From: Spisula solida
Lineage: Eukaryota; Mollusca; Bivalvia; Venerida; Mactridae
Direction: 5' to 3'
Length of the DNA: 64,000 nt
Assembly: GCA_947247005.1 (NCBI GenBank)
Contig: OX365955.1
Location: forward strand, 33,893,822 to 33,957,821
The notes beneath the pieces were generated by a model. The model searched no databases, had not been told where the DNA came from, and was given only the letters and a program-made list of their open reading frames with translations. This document shows, piece by piece, positions 1 to 12,283 of the stretch. The translations under genes were made by a program, and so were the position numbers. The stretch's first letter is position 1, and every line of letters begins with the position of its first letter.

Positions 1-2440
1 ATGACAATACATTATACTGATGTAGGGAGCACACTGAGGTATATGACAATACATTATACTGATGTAGGAAGCACACTGAGGTATATGACAATACATTATA
101 CTGATGTAGGAGGCACACTAAGGTATATGACAATACATTATACTGATGTAGGAAGCACACTGAGGTATATGGCAATACATTATACTGATGTAGGAAGCAC
201 ACTGAGGTATATGACAATACATTATACTGATGTAGGAAGCACACTGAGGTATATGGCAATACATTATACTGATGTAGGAAGCACACTGAGGTATATGACA
301 ATACATTATACTGATGTAGGGAGCACACTGAGGTATATGACAATACATTATACTGATGTAGAGGTATATGACAATACATTATACTGATGTAGAGGTATAT
401 GACAATACATTATACTGATGTAGAGGTATATGGCAATACATTATACTGATGAAGGGAGCACACTGAGGTATATGACAATACATTATACTGATGTAGGGAG
501 CACACTAAGGTATATGACAATACATTATACTGATGTAGAGGTATATGGCAATACATTATACTGATGTAGGGGTATATGACAATACATTATACTGATGAAG
601 GGAGCACACTGAGGTATATGACAATACATTATACTGATGTAGGAAGCACACTAAGGTATATGACAATACATTATACTGATGTAGGGAGCACACTAAGGTA
701 TATGACAATACATTATACTGATGTAGAGGTATATGGCAATACATTATACTGATGTAGGGGTATATGACAATACATTATACTGATGTAGAGGTATATGGCA
801 ATACATTATACTGATGTAGAGGTATATGGCAATACATTATACTGATGTAGGGAGCACACTAAGGTATATGACAATACATTATACTGATGTAGGGAGCACA
901 CTGAGGTATATGGCAATACATTATACTGATGTAGGGAGCACACTGAGGTATATGACAATACATTATACTGATGTAGAGGTATATGACAATACATTATACT
1001 GATGTAGAGGTATATGACAATACATTATACTGATGTAGGAAGCACACTGAGGTATATGGCAATACATTATACTGATGTAGGAAGCACACTGAGGTATATG
1101 ACAATACATTATACTGATGTAGGAAGCACACTGAGGTATATGGCAATACATTATACTGATGTAGGGAGCACACTAAGGTATATGACAATACATTATACTG
1201 ATGTAGGGAGCACACTAAGGTATATGACAATACATTATACTGATGTAGGAAGCACACTGAGGTATATGGCAATACATTATACTGATGTAGGAAGCACACT
1301 GAGGTATATGACAATACATTATACTGATGTAGGAAGCACACTGAGGTATATGGCAATACATTATACTGATGTAGGAAGCACACTGAGGTATATGACAATA
1401 CATTATACTGATGTAGAGGTATATGACAATACATTTTACTGATGTAGGAGGCACACTGAGGTATATGGCAATACATTATACTGATGTAGAGGTATATGGC
1501 AATACATTATACTGATGTAGGAAGCACACTGAGGTATATGACAATACATTATACTGATGTAGGAAGCACACTGAGGTATATGGCAATACATTATACTGAT
1601 GTAGGAAGCACACTGAGGTATATGACAATACATTATACTGATGTAGAGGTATATGACAATACATTTTACTGATGTAGGAGGCACACTGAGGTATATGGCA
1701 ATACATTATACTGATGTAGGGAGCACACTAAGGTATATGACAATACATTATACTAATGTAGGGAGCAGACTAAGGTATATGGCAATACATTATACTAATG
1801 TAGGAAGCACACTGAGGTATATGACAATACATTATACTGATGTAGAGGTATATGACAATACATTATACTGATGTAGGAGGCACACTGAGGTATATGGCAA
1901 TACATTATACTAATGTAGGGAGCAGACTAAGGTATATGGCAATACATTATACTGATGTAGGGAGCACACTAAGGTATATGACAATACATTATACTGATGT
2001 GGGGCACACTGAGGTAATTGACAATACATTATACTGATGTAGGGAGCACATTAAGGTATATGGCAATACATTATACTGATGTAGGGAGCACACTGAGGTA
2101 TATGGCAATACATTATACTGATGTAGGGAGCACACTGAGGTATATGACAATACATTATACTGATGTAGAGGTATATGACAATACATTATACTGATGTAGG
2201 GAGCACACTGAGGTAAATGGCAATACATTATACTGATGTAGGGAGCACACTAAGGTATATGACAATACATTATACTGATGTAGAGGTATATGACAATACA
2301 TTATACTGATGTAGGGAGCACACTGAGGTATATGACAATACATTATACTGATGTAGGGAGTACACTGAGGTATATGACAATACATTATACTGATGTAGGG
2401 AGCACACTGAGGTATATGCCAATACATTATACTGATGTTA
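1..2440. repeat. Satellite array, 42-bp unit with 31-bp variant
   Basis: Head-to-tail copies of a 42-bp unit that starts ATGACAATACATTATACTGA, mixed with a 31-bp form lacking 11 bp in the unit's second half. For example, units start at 337, 368 and 399, giving 31-bp steps. Copies differ by a few substitutions (gac/ggc, ggg/gga). The array runs off the left edge of the window and ends near 2440. Because 42 is divisible by 3, long open frames appear on both strands, but they are repeat artefacts. It lies upstream of the first visible exon of the + strand gene, probably within an intron. Confidence 0.95.
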
Positions 2441-2704
2441 GTGTGCTCCAAAACTTTTCATTTATTATTTTTGTCCAATTGTGAATCATAAGTGGTTAAA
2501 TAATGGTTATAGAATGCATACCTGGTACTGTGATAAGAAGTGTATTGTAAGCCAAACTGGCTGGACCTTTTGATAGGAGTAGCATGTGTGGATGGACCTT
2601 AATGTAAATTTGTTTGCTAAATAAATTATTCACAGAAAATAACAATGTTATTATTATTGGAGTGACTTTATTATAAACTCACACTTTATCTTTATATACA
2701 ACAG
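2441..2704 (+). other. Intron tail before first visible exon
   Basis: AT-rich sequence with no coding signal, ending in a pyrimidine-containing tract and an AG at 2703-2704 that serves as a 3' splice site. No start codon context or promoter is evident, so the gene most likely continues to the left of the window. Confidence 0.6.
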
Positions 2705-3628
2705 GCCAAGACACACGTGGAACGCGAAAAGATAATGGCCACAGCTGAACTCATGGAACTCAAAGAATTGGCAACACGCCAGAAATTACGTGATTTAAAG
2801 CAAGCTATGGCGGCTGGTGTGACTGTTGGTGATACTTCACAAAGTAATGGACATTCTCGGACTGAAGTTAGGAATGCTAGAAATAAATCCCCAGTGCCTG
2901 TGAATGGTGATATAAGTGGAGAAAGGATGTTACAAAGTGCCAATACTGTGTCTAATAATGACTTTTATACCAAAAGGAAATCAGATAAAGATCCTACTGC
3001 AAAGTGGGAATCGAATTATTCACGTCCTACTACTCCCTCAAATTTAACATTTCAAACTAGTGAAGCCAAAACATTGGCTCAAAATAAACCCAAAGTTCAA
3101 AATCAGCCCAAAGTGACATTTGATAAAAATACTCAGGAAAAGTCAGAAGTTAGGGAGGTAAATCATGAGGCAATGAAACCTTCCAGGAAACCTCTGCTAT
3201 CGGAAGATGATTTGTTAGAAATACAGAGTAGAAGACTCGAGAAAGAGTTAAATCATAGTAAAACTAACAGAAGAAGTCGAGAAAGAACAGTATTAGAGGC
3301 CGATCAAAGAACTTATATGCCTAGTGAATATGTTAATGGTATTTCAAGCAAAGAACAATTTGATGCAAGAAAAATGAATCTTTCATCTAAAAACTTTGAT
3401 TCGGCTTTGAATTCAATGCTTGGACAGGAAAATGGTAAAATGATTCCAGATAGTAATGACTACGAACAGTTTGCCCGTACTTCTAAATATAGACCCAACC
3501 CTTATTTAGAGGCCCAGAAAACTCCGCCTTCCAGGTCAAGAGCCAGTCGAAGTCAATCTCAGAAAGCTAGTAGAGAACGGACACGAGATGCCAGATCTGC
3601 CGATGGAATTAAACTAGATACATACGGG
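2705..3628 (+). CDS. Internal exon of unrecognised Ser/Arg/Lys-rich protein
   Basis: Exon opened by AG at 2703-2704 and closed by the donor GGG|GTAGGT at 3628/3629. It starts and ends in phase 0 and encodes 308 residues. The N-terminal part is charged and predicted helical (ELMELKELATRQKLRDLKQA). The middle is hydrophilic and low in hydrophobic residues, so probably disordered. The end is Ser/Arg-rich (PSRSRASRSQSQKASRERTR). Reading on past the donor reaches a stop at 3697, but the in-frame join to 4462 continues the Ser/Arg-rich character, which favours splicing. I do not recognise the family; there is no signal peptide or membrane segment. The true start codon is outside the window. Confidence 0.8.
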
Positions 3629-3898
3629 GTAGGTGTAGATATTAATCAATTTCTTCATGACTTCTATAAAAATTCAGTTCATATGAAGTTTTTTTAAATA
3701 GATTGTGATGAAACACACATTTTGTTGTTGTTCAAAGAAAGTTGCTATTGTGTTGCCATATTAATAGTAAGATGTTACTAGGAACCAATGATCATATTGC
3801 TAAAGTGAAGTTGTTGCTACTCAAGGGAGGACTGCTCTGAAAAAATACTGTACAAATATATAGGGAATGGTTTTAACAAGGCCTACTACAATAGCATT

Positions 3899-4361
3899 AT
3901 TAGTCCCCTATCGGTTTTTGACCGGAGGGGACTATAGGTTTGCCCTCCGTCCGTCCGTCAGTCAGTCTGGGCACACGAATGGACACTTGTTGGGTAGGAG
4001 AGAACAAAAGAAATACCCAATAAATGTCCATTTGTGAGAACATTCTATTCATTCCGTAAGTCTCTTATTGGGTATTTTTTCTCTTGTTGGGTACTTTTTA
4101 ACAAAAGAAATACCCAATAAGTGGTCAATCGTAAGGTGGTCCGTCCGTCAAAAAATCTGGATCCTGACATAACTCAAACAGTTTCCAAGCTAGGTTTATG
4201 AAACTTGGTATGTGGATAGGGGGCAATAAGGGGATAATGCACGTCCAAAAATATTATGATTCCGACCAACATTGTGGTTGCTATGGCAACAGAAACATTG
4301 AAAATGACTTAAAACCGGTAGGGTAGACTTCTGTATTGCTTGCAATTCTTAATGACTTGTT
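3899..4361 (-). mobile_element. Non-coding element, AGTCCCC family (copy 1)
   Basis: Reverse-oriented copy inside an intron. The tail at 3901-3940 is a hairpin (AGTCCCCTATCGG against CCGGAGGGGACT) followed inward by a GTCC/GGAC microsatellite. The head at about 4315-4361 contains the small palindrome ATTGCTTGCAAT and ends in CTTGTTAA, the complement of the ACAAG head. The 37,011-37,477 copy is clearly homologous. It includes a stretch about hydrophobic-neutral tandem ACCCAATAA motifs at 4010-4110 not seen in the other copies. Confidence 0.8.
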
Positions 4362-4461
4362 AATTTGAATGTGAAGGTGAGATATTAAAGGCCATGAGAT
4401 AAGGGCCAAACATGGCTCTATTGTTTATTAAATACTAATGTATACAGTAATATTTTTGTAG

Positions 4462-4543
4462 AGTCAGGCGTCACCATCTAAGTCAAGTCGACAAGTTAGT
4501 CAGTCGTCCAGTAAGAGAGATAGACCACGTCCTTCATCTGCAG
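4462..4543 (+). CDS. Exon of the Ser/Arg-rich IQ-motif gene
   Basis: 82-base exon between TTTTTGTAG at 4461 and CAG|GTAATG at 4543/4544. Joined in phase 0 to the preceding exon it reads SQASPSKSSRQVSQSSSKRD and onward, continuing the Ser/Arg-rich, basic region. It ends in phase 1, which fits both downstream options (6643 and 9059). Confidence 0.75.
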
Positions 4544-5795
4544 GTAATGTACATGTATATGTAACATACTTATTGTTATTTCACGTTTCTTGCTTCTTTT
4601 GGTCAGTCGCATTGTCTGTGATGTCATGTGTGGTTACATCATACTGTAAGATTGGCTTGAAGTAATGTAACCACAGTCCAACCTGTGTAAAAGACCACCT
4701 GTAAATAAAGGCCAGTAGTACAAAACCTGTCTGCAATGACCACACATTTTATTTAACATTAGCCCACTCTCAGTGAATTTAACCTCTTAAGAGAGACCAA
4801 TTTATCTCCCATCCGACCATTTTCAGTGGAGTTTACTTCTAAAGAGGGACCCCTTAAATCCACCATCAGAGCCTTTTCAATGAATTTAACCTGTTAAGAA
4901 AGACACCACCTGTCAACAAAGACCATTTTCATTTTTGTCTGTTCTGTAGGGTGGTCTTAACATACAAGTTTGACTGTAATACATGATCTCTGTTACCATT
5001 GTTTCATGCCACATCAACTTTGATATAGTGTTATCATTTCCATATAAGATATACACACTAGCTCTTGTGGCAGTTAAAGTTGTTGCCCCTGGGCATCAAA
5101 AGCTTGTATATTAAATACTGAATTTGTTGTAACTATGAAATGGAATAGCTACCTTGTGTGGTACTCAGCATATATAATAAGGGTATTTAGTATTTACTGT
5201 GCTGGTTTGCCTAGGACCATACTAAAGTAAATAGTGGTGCAGGAAGAATAGTGTCCTATTCAGAGCTAAAGTCATAAACAGTGTAATACAAGTACCTAAA
5301 TCATGAGAGAGCACTGAGCTGGAATCATGAGTTGCGTACATAAGATTGGTGATGAAAATGCAGGAGATTTCAATCCAATGAGGGAGATTTTCCTTGCTCA
5401 AACTTTTGACTTGCATTATGTAATGAAGTTTATATGCAATTTTCACTTATTTTACCTGTATACCATGGCTTAAGATTTGTGATCATTTTCATAACATTAA
5501 TTACAAATGTCAGGCTCCAGTTTGTACAAGAAATGTGCGAGATTTGATCAGTTGCCTGCAAGCATGTGTGAGTAGAGTCTAAAATGTGCGAGACTCACGC
5601 ATGATGCAGGTGATCTTGCTTGTATGTATGTAATGCAGAATCAAGGTAAAGTACTGGTTTGTAACACAGGAAGCTTTGTTTCACAGTTGATTGAAATAAA
5701 TACTGATGTATAATAATAACATCTTTATTCTATTAGGATAACATAAATGGCAAACAAATTTTCAATATGGTCCCCAACTATATACTCAACAATTG
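4544..5795 (+). other. Intronic stretch without recognised features
   Basis: Intron following the 82-base exon. It contains a loosely repeated motif near 4680-4940 (variants of 'gaatttaacctcttaagaga' and 'gaccacctgt'), which looks like a decayed repeat. No coding or structured RNA signal was seen. Confidence 0.5.
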
Positions 5796-6545
5796 TTATA
5801 CCCCCAGATACATAGCATATGGGGGCTACATGTATATTGGAGTCAAGCTTAAGGTTGGTCTGTTGGTTGATGATCAGTACTAAGTCTAGTTGTGCAAATT
5901 GTCGGCAGACTTCCGTCGGATTAAATTTTAGGGAGTTATGGCCCTTTATTTTTTTTACTCTTATAAATCTTGTGCTTGCCATTTCTCTGTAACGATTGGT
6001 TGTATTACATTGAAACTTTGCATGACTGATCAGTACCAAATTTAGTTGTGCATATCGCCGACAGACTTCCGTCGGAATGATTTTAAGGGAGTTACGGCCC
6101 TTTGTCTTTTTACCTTGATACATTTTGTCCGTTTTTTTTTCTCTGTAACTATTGTGCGTATTTCATCGAAACTTTGCATGACTGATCAGTACTAAGTTTA
6201 GTTGTACATTTTGTCGGTGGATTTCAATCTGGTTTAATTTTAAGGTAGCTATGGCCCTTTATTTTTTTACACTTCAAAATTTTGTCTGCGCTTTTTCTTT
6301 GTAACAATTGGTCACAATTTTCTTCGAAACTTTGCATGACTGATCTAGTCTAGTTATGCATATCATCAGCAGACGTCCGTGGGATAAATTTTAAGGGTTT
6401 GATTGGAGATGCCAACCATACTCAGCAAGACTCATCAGTTCTAAAGCTAGGCTAGGCATATATGAATATTATAATAATTTAGATGTCTCATACTAAGTCG
6501 AGCAGTATCTGGGGGTATTCATCACATTCAGTGATATTTCTTGTT
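5796..6545 (-). mobile_element. Non-coding element, TACCCCC family (copy 1)
   Basis: Reverse-oriented. The right side reads, on the - strand, AACAAGAAATATCACTGAAT and then GTGATGAATACCCCCAGATAC, i.e. ACAAG head, small hairpin (ATATCAC/GTGAT) and subterminal ATACCCCC. The left side (5796-5850) is the tail: a hairpin with arms ATACCCCC and GGGGGCTA-type sequence ending TTATA. The core has about three diverged tandem units of roughly 125 bp with the recurring phrase 'gggagttatggccctttat' and 'gaaactttgcatgactgatcagtac'. Homologous to 31,240-32,466. Confidence 0.8.
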
Positions 6546-6642
6546 CAACTTGGATAATGTTTTCTTTATGGAGCAAAATACATGTAAATTTAGATTGTAT
6601 TTGTTAAGTAGTATTACCTGACATTGTATTGTTGCTACACAG

Positions 6643-6681
6643 TGACGAGAGTTGATCAATCATCACCATGGGGGTGGCAGG
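6643..6681 (+). CDS. 39-base cassette exon (or start of alternative last exon)
   Basis: Opened by TTGCTACACAG at 6642. Taken in phase 1 from the 4543 donor it reads VTRVDQSSPWGWQ. A donor CAGG|GTACAAG follows at 6681/6682; 39 bases keep the frame, so inclusion or skipping both join in frame to 9059. If the donor is ignored, the frame reads ten more residues to a TGA at 6711-6713, with a poly(A) signal 61 bases later. Either use is plausible; the sequence alone cannot decide. Confidence 0.55.
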
Positions 6682-6773
6682 GTACAAGTGCTCGTACGTC
6701 TCGCAGACAGTGATAGGTTTGCCGTAGCTGTGTGACACCACATGTAGAAATCTAATGTGCTTGAAGTTGCCTC

Positions 6774-6779
6774 AATAAA
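6774..6779 (+). promoter_or_regulatory. Candidate poly(A) signal for alternative last exon
   Basis: Canonical AATAAA 61 bases after the TGA at 6711-6713, followed by a T/G-rich stretch (6788-6815). It would terminate a short isoform that lacks the IQ-like C-terminus. Confidence 0.5.
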
Positions 6780-7249
6780 TGCTTGAATACTGTTTTAATA
6801 TATGTCCTTGATTAACTGACATAACAGACTTTAATTTTAAATGTTTGTTTGAGTTGGTTACACCATGAGAGATAACATAGTAAGACTTGGTTGTGACAAA
6901 TTCAAGGGAACTTCGTTTCCAGCTTGCCATATATTGTCATGTAGGAGAGTTGTCACTCAATATATTCTAATTTACTTTTGGGGGGATACTGAGTTATTGA
7001 AACAGTTGCATAAGCAATAAAACTCACAATTTATCAAAGTTTGTTGTAATTATTATTATTATAAGTGGGTTTTACTTTAGGGGGCAGAGAAATTGATAAT
7101 TTGTAATTTGGGGTGTGGGAGGGAAGGTTCTGTTCCCATTGAAGCACAATAACGGTGACCATGAAAAAGAGTATATAGTTGCTATGTTTTCATTGTTCTG
7201 TAGATGAATGATTAGATTGTAGTTCAATGTTAGATTAATAAGCTCACAT

Positions 7250-7650
7250 AGTTCATATTTAGATGTCTATAATCGTTCAAAGTTTAGATATCTAATTTAG
7301 TTGAATTTGACCTACATTCATAGTACAGATATTTATTTGAATCTAAACTATATTCAGAGTTTAGATATTTAGTTGAATTTGACCAAAATTCAAAGATTAG
7401 GCATTTAATTGAATTCAGAGATTTAGATATTTAGTTGAATCTGATACTCATTCAGAGTTCTACACCAAAGTTTAAATATTTAGTTGAATTTGAACTACAT
7501 TCACTGTTTGGATATTTAGTTGAGTCTGACCTACATTAAGAGTTAGATATTTAGTTGAATCTGACCTTCATTCTGTGTTTTATACCAAAGGTTGATTTTT
7601 AGTTGGTTTTTACCTACAAAGTTTAGATATTTAGTTGAATCTGACCTGCA
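7250..7650. repeat. Diverged tandem repeat, about 36-60 bp unit
   Basis: About ten imperfect copies of 'agatatttagttgaatctga' with variable spacers such as 'cctacattcagagt'. Located in the intron before the last exon of the + strand gene. No coding signal. Confidence 0.8.
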
Positions 7651-8210
7651 GCAACATATATATACCGTAGATATTATGTAAAATCTTCACAGAAATTGTA
7701 ATCTTCATTATTTTGTGACCAAATTTTCATTACATACATTTTGTACTTGTAGTTGCTTTTTGTGCAAACTTAGTAATGTTCATACTATAATAATGTGGTG
7801 TAATATTCTAATGCTTTTAGTGTTAATTAATTATACAAATGAATACTTAGTTTTGTAATATTGTGTCAATGTGATTTATAACTAACTAAATAGTATAATG
7901 GAGGCATTAATATAATATTACTTTGATGTTTTAAAAATAAAAACAAATTCTTAGATAAAATAATTAGTCTTGTAATCTTGGGTATATTATCTTATAATAT
8001 TAAATAAAATGAGTGTTTAATTCAGCATAGTAATTTCTGTTTTACTATTTTGTCTCTAGCTGCCTAAGTGCTATATTAAACTGTGTATCGAAGATAGAGA
8101 GAAACCACCAAACACGAATAACATTTAATGTATATTCATTAGATTTTTTTTTTTTTTTTTTTTTTTATTAAACTGTGTAGAATCAGTAGTTTCAGAGGTT
8201 ACATATATAT

Positions 8211-8812
8211 GAGCCGTTCTCCAGGAAAACTGGGCTTAGTGACATTGTATTATTGTTTATGTAATAAGGTTAAGAAAACACTCTTAAATGAGAAAAAAGT
8301 CATGCTCTTAGATTTAATTTTAAGTTATTGGATAATATAGATTTATTTTTTCTTATGAATCATGTTAAAATATCTTCTGTCATTGCTATGGTTACCAAAT
8401 TTCTGAAGAGTATCCATATTGAGAAAACGAGGGGTTAGTGGTTAACAACAGAAGCTACATTTCTCTAAAACGTAAAATTCACGATTTAGATATGTTTTAT
8501 TAAAAAAGGAATATAATTCTAAAATGTGATACAATTTTGAAAAGTTTACGTCTAGTCAAGAACTCATCAAATACTGGGTTTATGAACTTCTTCTTGACGT
8601 AAGGTCAAATAACGTTTGAATGACGTTTGCGACGTCACTAACAAAGTAGGCGTGAGTGATTAGTTTTAAAAGTATGTAACTTTGTAATTTGATGTTATAT
8701 TTTGCTCAAATTTTCGGAAATGGTTCAAAGAGTCATGTCTTTCTTACGCTATATTATCAAGAATTTCATTATTTTGTCACTAATTAAGCCCGGTTTTCCT
8801 GGAGAACGGCTC
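8211..8812. mobile_element. MITE-like element with about 30-bp terminal inverted repeats
   Basis: Left end GAGCCGTTCTCCAGGAAAAC and right end its complement (GTTTTCCTGGAGAACGGCTC), with the similarity extending inward (TGGGCTTA / TAAGCCCG). Both sides are flanked by ATATATAT, consistent with a TA-rich target duplication. No transposase frame inside the 602 bp. Confidence 0.85.
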
Positions 8813-9058
8813 ATATATATACATGTCTAAAATCCTGGGCCCCTTATATTCTTCATGACCATATAAATATAAGAGAGGTGTGCAACTATTGCAATATGTT
8901 AGCATACAGATTTCTATCACCAGATTCAAGTAGTTAATGTATGATTTAACTTTATCAATGATATATACATGACTCTTTCAATTATTTTTATGTATTAATG
9001 ATTATTGGCCTTTCAAAGCATATACATGTATCATGATGTCACATTTTCTTTCCTACAG

Positions 9059-9318
9059 AGGGAATCGATATGTCCAAGTATTTGATCAACACATCTTTCA
9101 ACTCAACCCAGAATACAACCGTTCAGTTTGAAGATGAGGCTGAGCCTGGCAGAGTTACTGCCCTTGATGAGCGGGAACGAGAAAAGACTTACATGAGTAA
9201 AGCTCAGATAGAACGAGATCGTGTCAACAGAATACGAAAAGCTCGTCAATCTGCAGAGCTTATTCAACGATCGTGGAGAAGATATTTGTCCAAGAAAAAG
9301 TTTTATATGAAAAGATGA
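9059..9318 (+). CDS. Last exon of the + strand gene, with IQ-like motif
   Basis: Opened by TCCTACAG at 9058; taken in phase 1 it begins EGIDMSKYLINTSF and ends at TGA 9316-9318. Total visible coding length is 1,305 bases with the 39-base exon or 1,266 without; both are divisible by 3 and open. The C-terminus carries a charged helix leading into an IQ-type calmodulin-binding consensus (QSAELIQRSWRRYLSKKKF). An IQ motif suggests calmodulin or EF-hand partner binding. The family remains unassigned; a cytoskeletal or ciliary scaffold is possible but is only a guess. Confidence 0.75.
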
Positions 9319-9900
9319 ACGCTTATATGAAGTACTTAGTCTAGTGTCTACTGTGATATCTTTGACCTCTGGTAGAACTGTGATATTTTCATGGTGAAAT
9401 ATGCAAGTTACCATATTTTTTATGGGTCCTTCGTGTGTACACTTAATGCACTTTATGTGTACCCATAATGCATGTATCAGGTCAAACATTCAGTCAAATT
9501 TGATACAAAATGTAATAAGCAAATTTAATAATCAAAGCAATAGAAGATCAGACTAGTTTTGTACACAGGCAGTATATTCAATGGTGGAATAGGATTAACT
9601 CAAAGGGGTCTGTAATGACGTTTTGATAATGAAACTGTTAAAACACTGATTCTGTATTATACTATACTGTTTATGGTACATGTATATTATACAACATAGC
9701 TGTTCAGAAACAAGATGACATTGGCTCTAGTTGAACACTTTTAATGCTGTGCTATGTGCTACATTGAGACACATTTTATACATACCTTTCCTACTCCTGC
9801 ATTGGGAATGTGTCACACGCAATGGAGCCTTAGATCACGCTCACACTTGAGTATTCCATATCACACACATTTTTTAATCAATAAAAAATTGTAGAAAATC
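9319..9900 (+). other. Probable 3' UTR of the + strand gene
   Basis: No coding potential. An AATAAA at 9880-9885 is a candidate poly(A) signal about 560 bases after the stop codon. Confidence 0.5.
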
Positions 9901-10115
9901 ATTGAACAATCGGCAAATAACATGCAAATTTTTCCTGCAATCTTTTATAAAGGAGTCATTTTGCTTGTCCTTCCCTGAGCTATGTTTAAACAGTTTTGTT
10001 ATGCTGTCACTTTTTTTATTCTATATGCATCGTTACGATACATTACTGCTATCAGTGTGTAAAGCATTATTTATTATTACATTATTTAACAGTATTAATA
10101 CATTTGTCATACTTT

Positions 10116-10809
10116 TTAGCTCACCTGTTTGTGACAGAGTGCTGTCACAAAGAGACAGAGTGAGCTTTTGTGATCACTCTTCGTCCGTCATCCGTCAACA
10201 ATTTGCTTGTGTAGACACTAGAGGTCACAATTTTGGCCTAATCTTCATGAAACTTGGTCACAATGATCATCTCAACAAAATCTAGGTCAAGTTCGATATT
10301 GGGTCATCCCAGGTCAAAAACTAGGTCACAATGTCAAATCATAGAAAAACCTTGTGTCGTCACTAGAGGTCATAATTTTGACTTAATATTTATGAAACTT
10401 TGTCACAATGATAATCTCATCAAAATCTAGGTCAAGTTCGATATTAGGTCATCCGGGGTCAAAAACTAGGTCACAAGGTCAAATCATAGAAAAACCTTCC
10501 TTGTGTAGTCACTAGAGGTAATAATTTTGACCTAATATTTATAAGACTTGGTCACAATGATCATCTCAACAAAATCTAGGTCAAGTACGATATTGGGATA
10601 TCCGGGGTCAAAAACTAGGTCACATCATAGGAAAACTTTGTGTAGAAACTAGAAGTCACAATTTTGGCCTAATCTTTCTTAAACATGGTCACAATGATCA
10701 TCTCAACAAAATCTAGGTAAAGTGCGATATTGGGTCAAGAACTAGGTCAAATCACAGGGTTTGCATGCACTACTACTATGACAGGTGAGCGACCTAGGGC
10801 CCTCTTGTT
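10116..10809 (-). mobile_element. Non-coding element, GCTCACC family (copy A1)
   Basis: Reverse-oriented. Tail hairpin at left (AGCTCACCTG ... CAGAGTGAGC region, 10116-10165), then GTCC microsatellite remnants, about four tandem core units of roughly 120 bp ('gaccta', 'aggtcacaatttt', 'tctaggtcaagttcgatatt'), then the head at 10785-10809 (GGTGAGCGACCTAGGGCCCT, CTTGTT). Confidence 0.9.
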
Positions 10810-11510
10810 ATTGAGCTCACATTCCATATGATTCAGTCAAGTGTATTCTGATATAGAATGCCTCCCTCATATAGAGGGGGAGACATATTGGTCTTGTGCT
10901 GAAAGTTGGTCTGGATGGATGTCATAAACTTTTTTCCGAGCTTGTTCTCCTTAACCATTAGTCAGATTTTTATGAAACTTCATTAAATTTTGAATACTTT
11001 GTACCAAGCCTAGTTGTGTGTATTGTCAGGAATTTTTGTTCAGATAATTTTTGCCAGAGTTATGGCCGTTCATGGGAGACATATGTTTTTGTGTTGTGGT
11101 CAAATTGCCATGGATATTGTTCTGTTCTTGCCAGGAAATATACTAGTTCATATAGTCACATATACATCGATTATTCAGGTCAGTCATTTGTTTATTTAAC
11201 ATTGTGTACATAAACATTGCATTTCTCTTATTAATGTCTTAGTGAATAAGGTACTAGTTTCACTGCCCTTTTCTCCAATTAGGATGTTTAAAACATATTA
11301 TTAAAATACAATGTTTTGATATTGCAAGGTTTGTAGACAAGTGACAGACCTGAAAAATCGGTCTATACCAGTAGATAGTTAAGTTTGTATCCACTCTTGT
11401 CAACATATGAAAGTATTATTTACATAACATTTACATTCTATATAGCAAATGTCTAAAGATAATTATAGCTACATCTGCTTTACATGTTTGTACTGTATCT
11501 CCAGTATATC
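10810..11510. other. Intergenic stretch, no gene seen
   Basis: Only short open frames (65 residues or fewer) with no recognisable domain. Part of 10860-11050 resembles core sequence of the TACCCCC-type elements ('ttatgaaacttcattaaattttg'), so it may be a decayed element. Confidence 0.4.
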
Positions 11511-11512
11511 TC

Positions 11513-11620
11513 AAGGGGGTATATATGACCTCATGCACTATGAATCAAGGGGGGTATGACCTCATGCACTATGAATCAAGGGGGGGGGGGGGTATGACCT
11601 CATGCACTATGAATCAAGCC
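11513..11620. repeat. Short tandem repeat, three copies
   Basis: Three copies of 'tatgacctcatgcactatga' plus 'atcaagggg', with a G-run expanding in the third copy. Confidence 0.8.
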
Positions 11621-11768
11621 ACTTTGTGATCATTTGAACAAATCCAATTACCACTTTGTCAAAATTTCAGGAGACCCAAGATTGCTGTCAAAGTGCCCTT
11701 TTTTCTATATTTGAAAGTAAAGTCAGCATTTACAATTTTCATTAAGCTTTTTAATACCTGTCACAAAT

Positions 11769-11982
11769 TGGCAGGAAGACCCTTAAAATATATCTGTCAA
11801 GATCTGTGTATGGCAGGAAGACCCTTAAAATATATCTGTCAAGATCTGTGTATGGCAGGAAGACCCTTAAAATATATCTGTCAAGATCTGTGTATGGCAG
11901 GAAGACCCTTAAATATATCTGTCAAGATCTGTGTATGGCAGGAAGACCCTTAAAATATATCTGTCAAGATCTGTGTATTTTT
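11769..11982. repeat. 42-bp minisatellite, five copies
   Basis: Unit begins GGCAGGAAGACCCTTAAAAT and continues 'atatctgtcaagatctgtgtat'; one copy lacks a base. The open frames across it result from the 42-bp period. Confidence 0.9.
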
Positions 11983-12283
11983 GCATTTCTGTAACAAGAC
12001 AACAATAAGTGATATTGTGATCAATTTTTCCACATCTGTGATAGTTTTAGTGTAGTGTAGCTTTTTGTTTATACATGTCTTTTGACTGAACTGAACATAT
12101 TTTACATAGACATTGTATTGTTATTTACATGAATTTTTCATCTTATTTTGCACATGCAAATCACAAGGGTTGCATTTGAATGTTTGTATTATATGAACAG
12201 CATTTAGAAATATACATGAACTGTTTTAAAATGACCAAATACAAAATGATTTACAGTGAAAGATGTTTGTTTTTCATATATAA

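Noticed and set aside
1..2484. Many open frames on both strands with a 14-residue period (MTIHYTDVGSTLRY)
   Set aside because: They follow from a 42-bp satellite whose unit is a multiple of three and lacks stops; the 31-bp variants break them at random.
3629..3697. Reading the first + strand exon through to its stop at 3697
   Set aside because: The GTAGGT donor at 3629 and the in-phase Ser/Arg-rich continuation at 4462 make splicing more likely, though an intron-retained short form cannot be excluded.
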